This document shows, piece by piece, positions 5,954 through 6,220 of a stretch of 6,220 nucleotides of DNA. How positions within the stretch are numbered: the stretch's first letter is position 1; every line of letters begins with the position of its first letter. A program made the position numbers and the translations under genes. The notes beneath the pieces are model-generated. The model searched no databases. It was not told the DNA's origin and worked only from the letters and a program-made list of their open reading frames with translations. Source of the stretch: Clostridiales bacterium (GTDB lineage: Bacteria > Bacillota > Clostridia > Tissierellales > Sedimentibacteraceae); NCBI GenBank assembly GCA_003497505.1, contig DNNV01000330.1, positions 1-6,220 of the forward strand, read 5' to 3'.

Positions 5954-6041
5954 AAATAATACAAAATTATTGCATTTATTTACTAACCTTACTAACAGTA
6001 CGAGACGCCGTAAGGTGAGAAGCGGTTACTTCTTCTTGAAC
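5921..6041 (-). promoter_or_regulatory. Ribosomal protein leader of the infC operon (L20-leader-like attenuator)
   Basis: The roughly 120-nt leader between the promoter and the attenuator terminator can adopt competing folds. ACCUUAC (6016-6010) pairs GUAAGGU (5992-5986), a 7-bp hairpin. ACCGCU near the 5' end (6026-6021, in GUAACCGCU) pairs AGCGGU (5947-5942), which takes up part of the terminator's 5' arm and loop, and so acts as an antiterminator. A small 5' hairpin, AGAAG/CUUCU (6033-6029/6022-6018), could in turn hide that ACCGCU. This layout fits the L20-dependent transcription attenuation known for the Bacillus subtilis infC operon. The folds were found by eye; that L20 is the ligand follows from operon homology, not from the sequence alone. 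Confidence 0.8.
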
Positions 6042-6047
6042 ATATAT

Positions 6048-6076
6048 AGTATATACACGCTAACAATAAATGTCAA
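6048..6076 (-). promoter_or_regulatory. Sigma-A promoter of the infC-rpmI-rplT operon
   Basis: A perfect -35 TTGACA (6076-6071) and the -10 TATACT (6053-6048) are separated by exactly 17 nt. Initiation is predicted around 6043-6041, giving an untranslated leader of about 175 nt before infC. This is the strongest promoter match in the window, as expected for a ribosomal protein operon. Confidence 0.9.
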
Positions 6077-6137
6077 CAATTATTTTTTTATTATGTTATA
6101 ACTTTTTCTGTTATGGTAAAGATAAATCTATCAAAAC

Positions 6138-6143
6138 TATAAT
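6138..6143 (+). promoter_or_regulatory. Probable -10 element of the divergent plus-strand gene
   Basis: A perfect TATAAT lies 19 nt before the plus-strand ATG, so initiation near 6150 would give a leader of about a dozen bases carrying the ribosome binding site. No good -35 is present at 17-18 nt (GGTAAA or TGGTAA), so the promoter is only moderately supported. Confidence 0.5.
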
Positions 6144-6162
6144 CAATGTCTGAGGAGGTAAA

Positions 6163-6220
6163 ATGAAAAACAAATTTTTTTATTTAGCAGCATCCTTTAT
6201 CGTATATAATATTATTATTA
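6163..6220 (+). CDS. Start of an unidentified gene, probable membrane or secreted protein (runs off window)
   Basis: An open frame starts at ATG 6163 with AGGAGGT (6153-6159) just upstream; the spacing is short, 4 nt after GGAGG. Only 19 complete codons are visible, reading MKNKFFYLAASFIVYNIII. Two lysines followed by an uninterrupted hydrophobic stretch suggest an N-terminal membrane helix or a signal peptide; no lipobox is seen in the part present. It is transcribed divergently from the infC operon. The fragment is too short to name a family, and I do not recognise it. Confidence 0.6.
   Translation, partial: MKNKFFYLAASFIVYNIII

Noticed and set aside
5901..6101. Plus-strand open frame of 66 codons in the infC leader
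   Set aside because: It runs through the attenuator, leader hairpins and infC promoter on the opposite strand; the composition is that of structured AT-rich DNA.

Overview
The window looks like low-GC Firmicutes chromosome, probably a Clostridia-type anaerobe. The clues are AT-rich intergenic DNA, strong GGAGG-type ribosome binding sites, a T-box riboswitch on pheS, an attenuated infC-rpmI-rplT operon, and a KtrAB-type potassium transporter. No mobile element, CRISPR array, tRNA or rRNA gene is visible. Genus cannot be read from the sequence.

All recognised genes but one lie on the minus strand, so transcription runs from high to low coordinates. (1) 6076-4731: a sigma-A promoter, a structured leader with an attenuator (L20-leader type), then infC, rpmI and rplT (IF3, L35, L20), closed by a strong intrinsic terminator. 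IF3 appears to start at a rare AUA codon. (2) 4730-1735: a 27-bp inverted repeat, a possible 31-codon upstream ORF whose stop overlaps the next start as ATGA, then ktrB (trkH family), ktrA (trkA family) and a SPOUT 2'-O-methyltransferase gene, tightly spaced with no terminator between them. (3) 1740-1: a promoter whose -35 overlaps the methyltransferase stop codon, a phenylalanine T-box riboswitch with mutually exclusive antiterminator and terminator, then pheS and the first 127 codons of pheT, which leaves the window. (4) 6138-6220: a divergent plus-strand gene, of which only 19 complete codons are present.

Most of the content is translation machinery: initiation factor, two large-subunit proteins, an RNA-modifying enzyme and phenylalanyl-tRNA synthetase. 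A potassium uptake pair sits in the middle. Two leader-level switches control the translation genes: L20 feedback (inferred) on the ribosomal operon, and uncharged tRNA-Phe sensing (well supported by motifs) on pheST. With no terminator between the methyltransferase and the T-box, readthrough from the potassium operon would also pass through the T-box.

This is mainly a conserved housekeeping region. I see no clearly new system. The least explained parts are the ktrB upstream region (inverted repeat, small ORF, competing hairpins) and the AUA start of infC.
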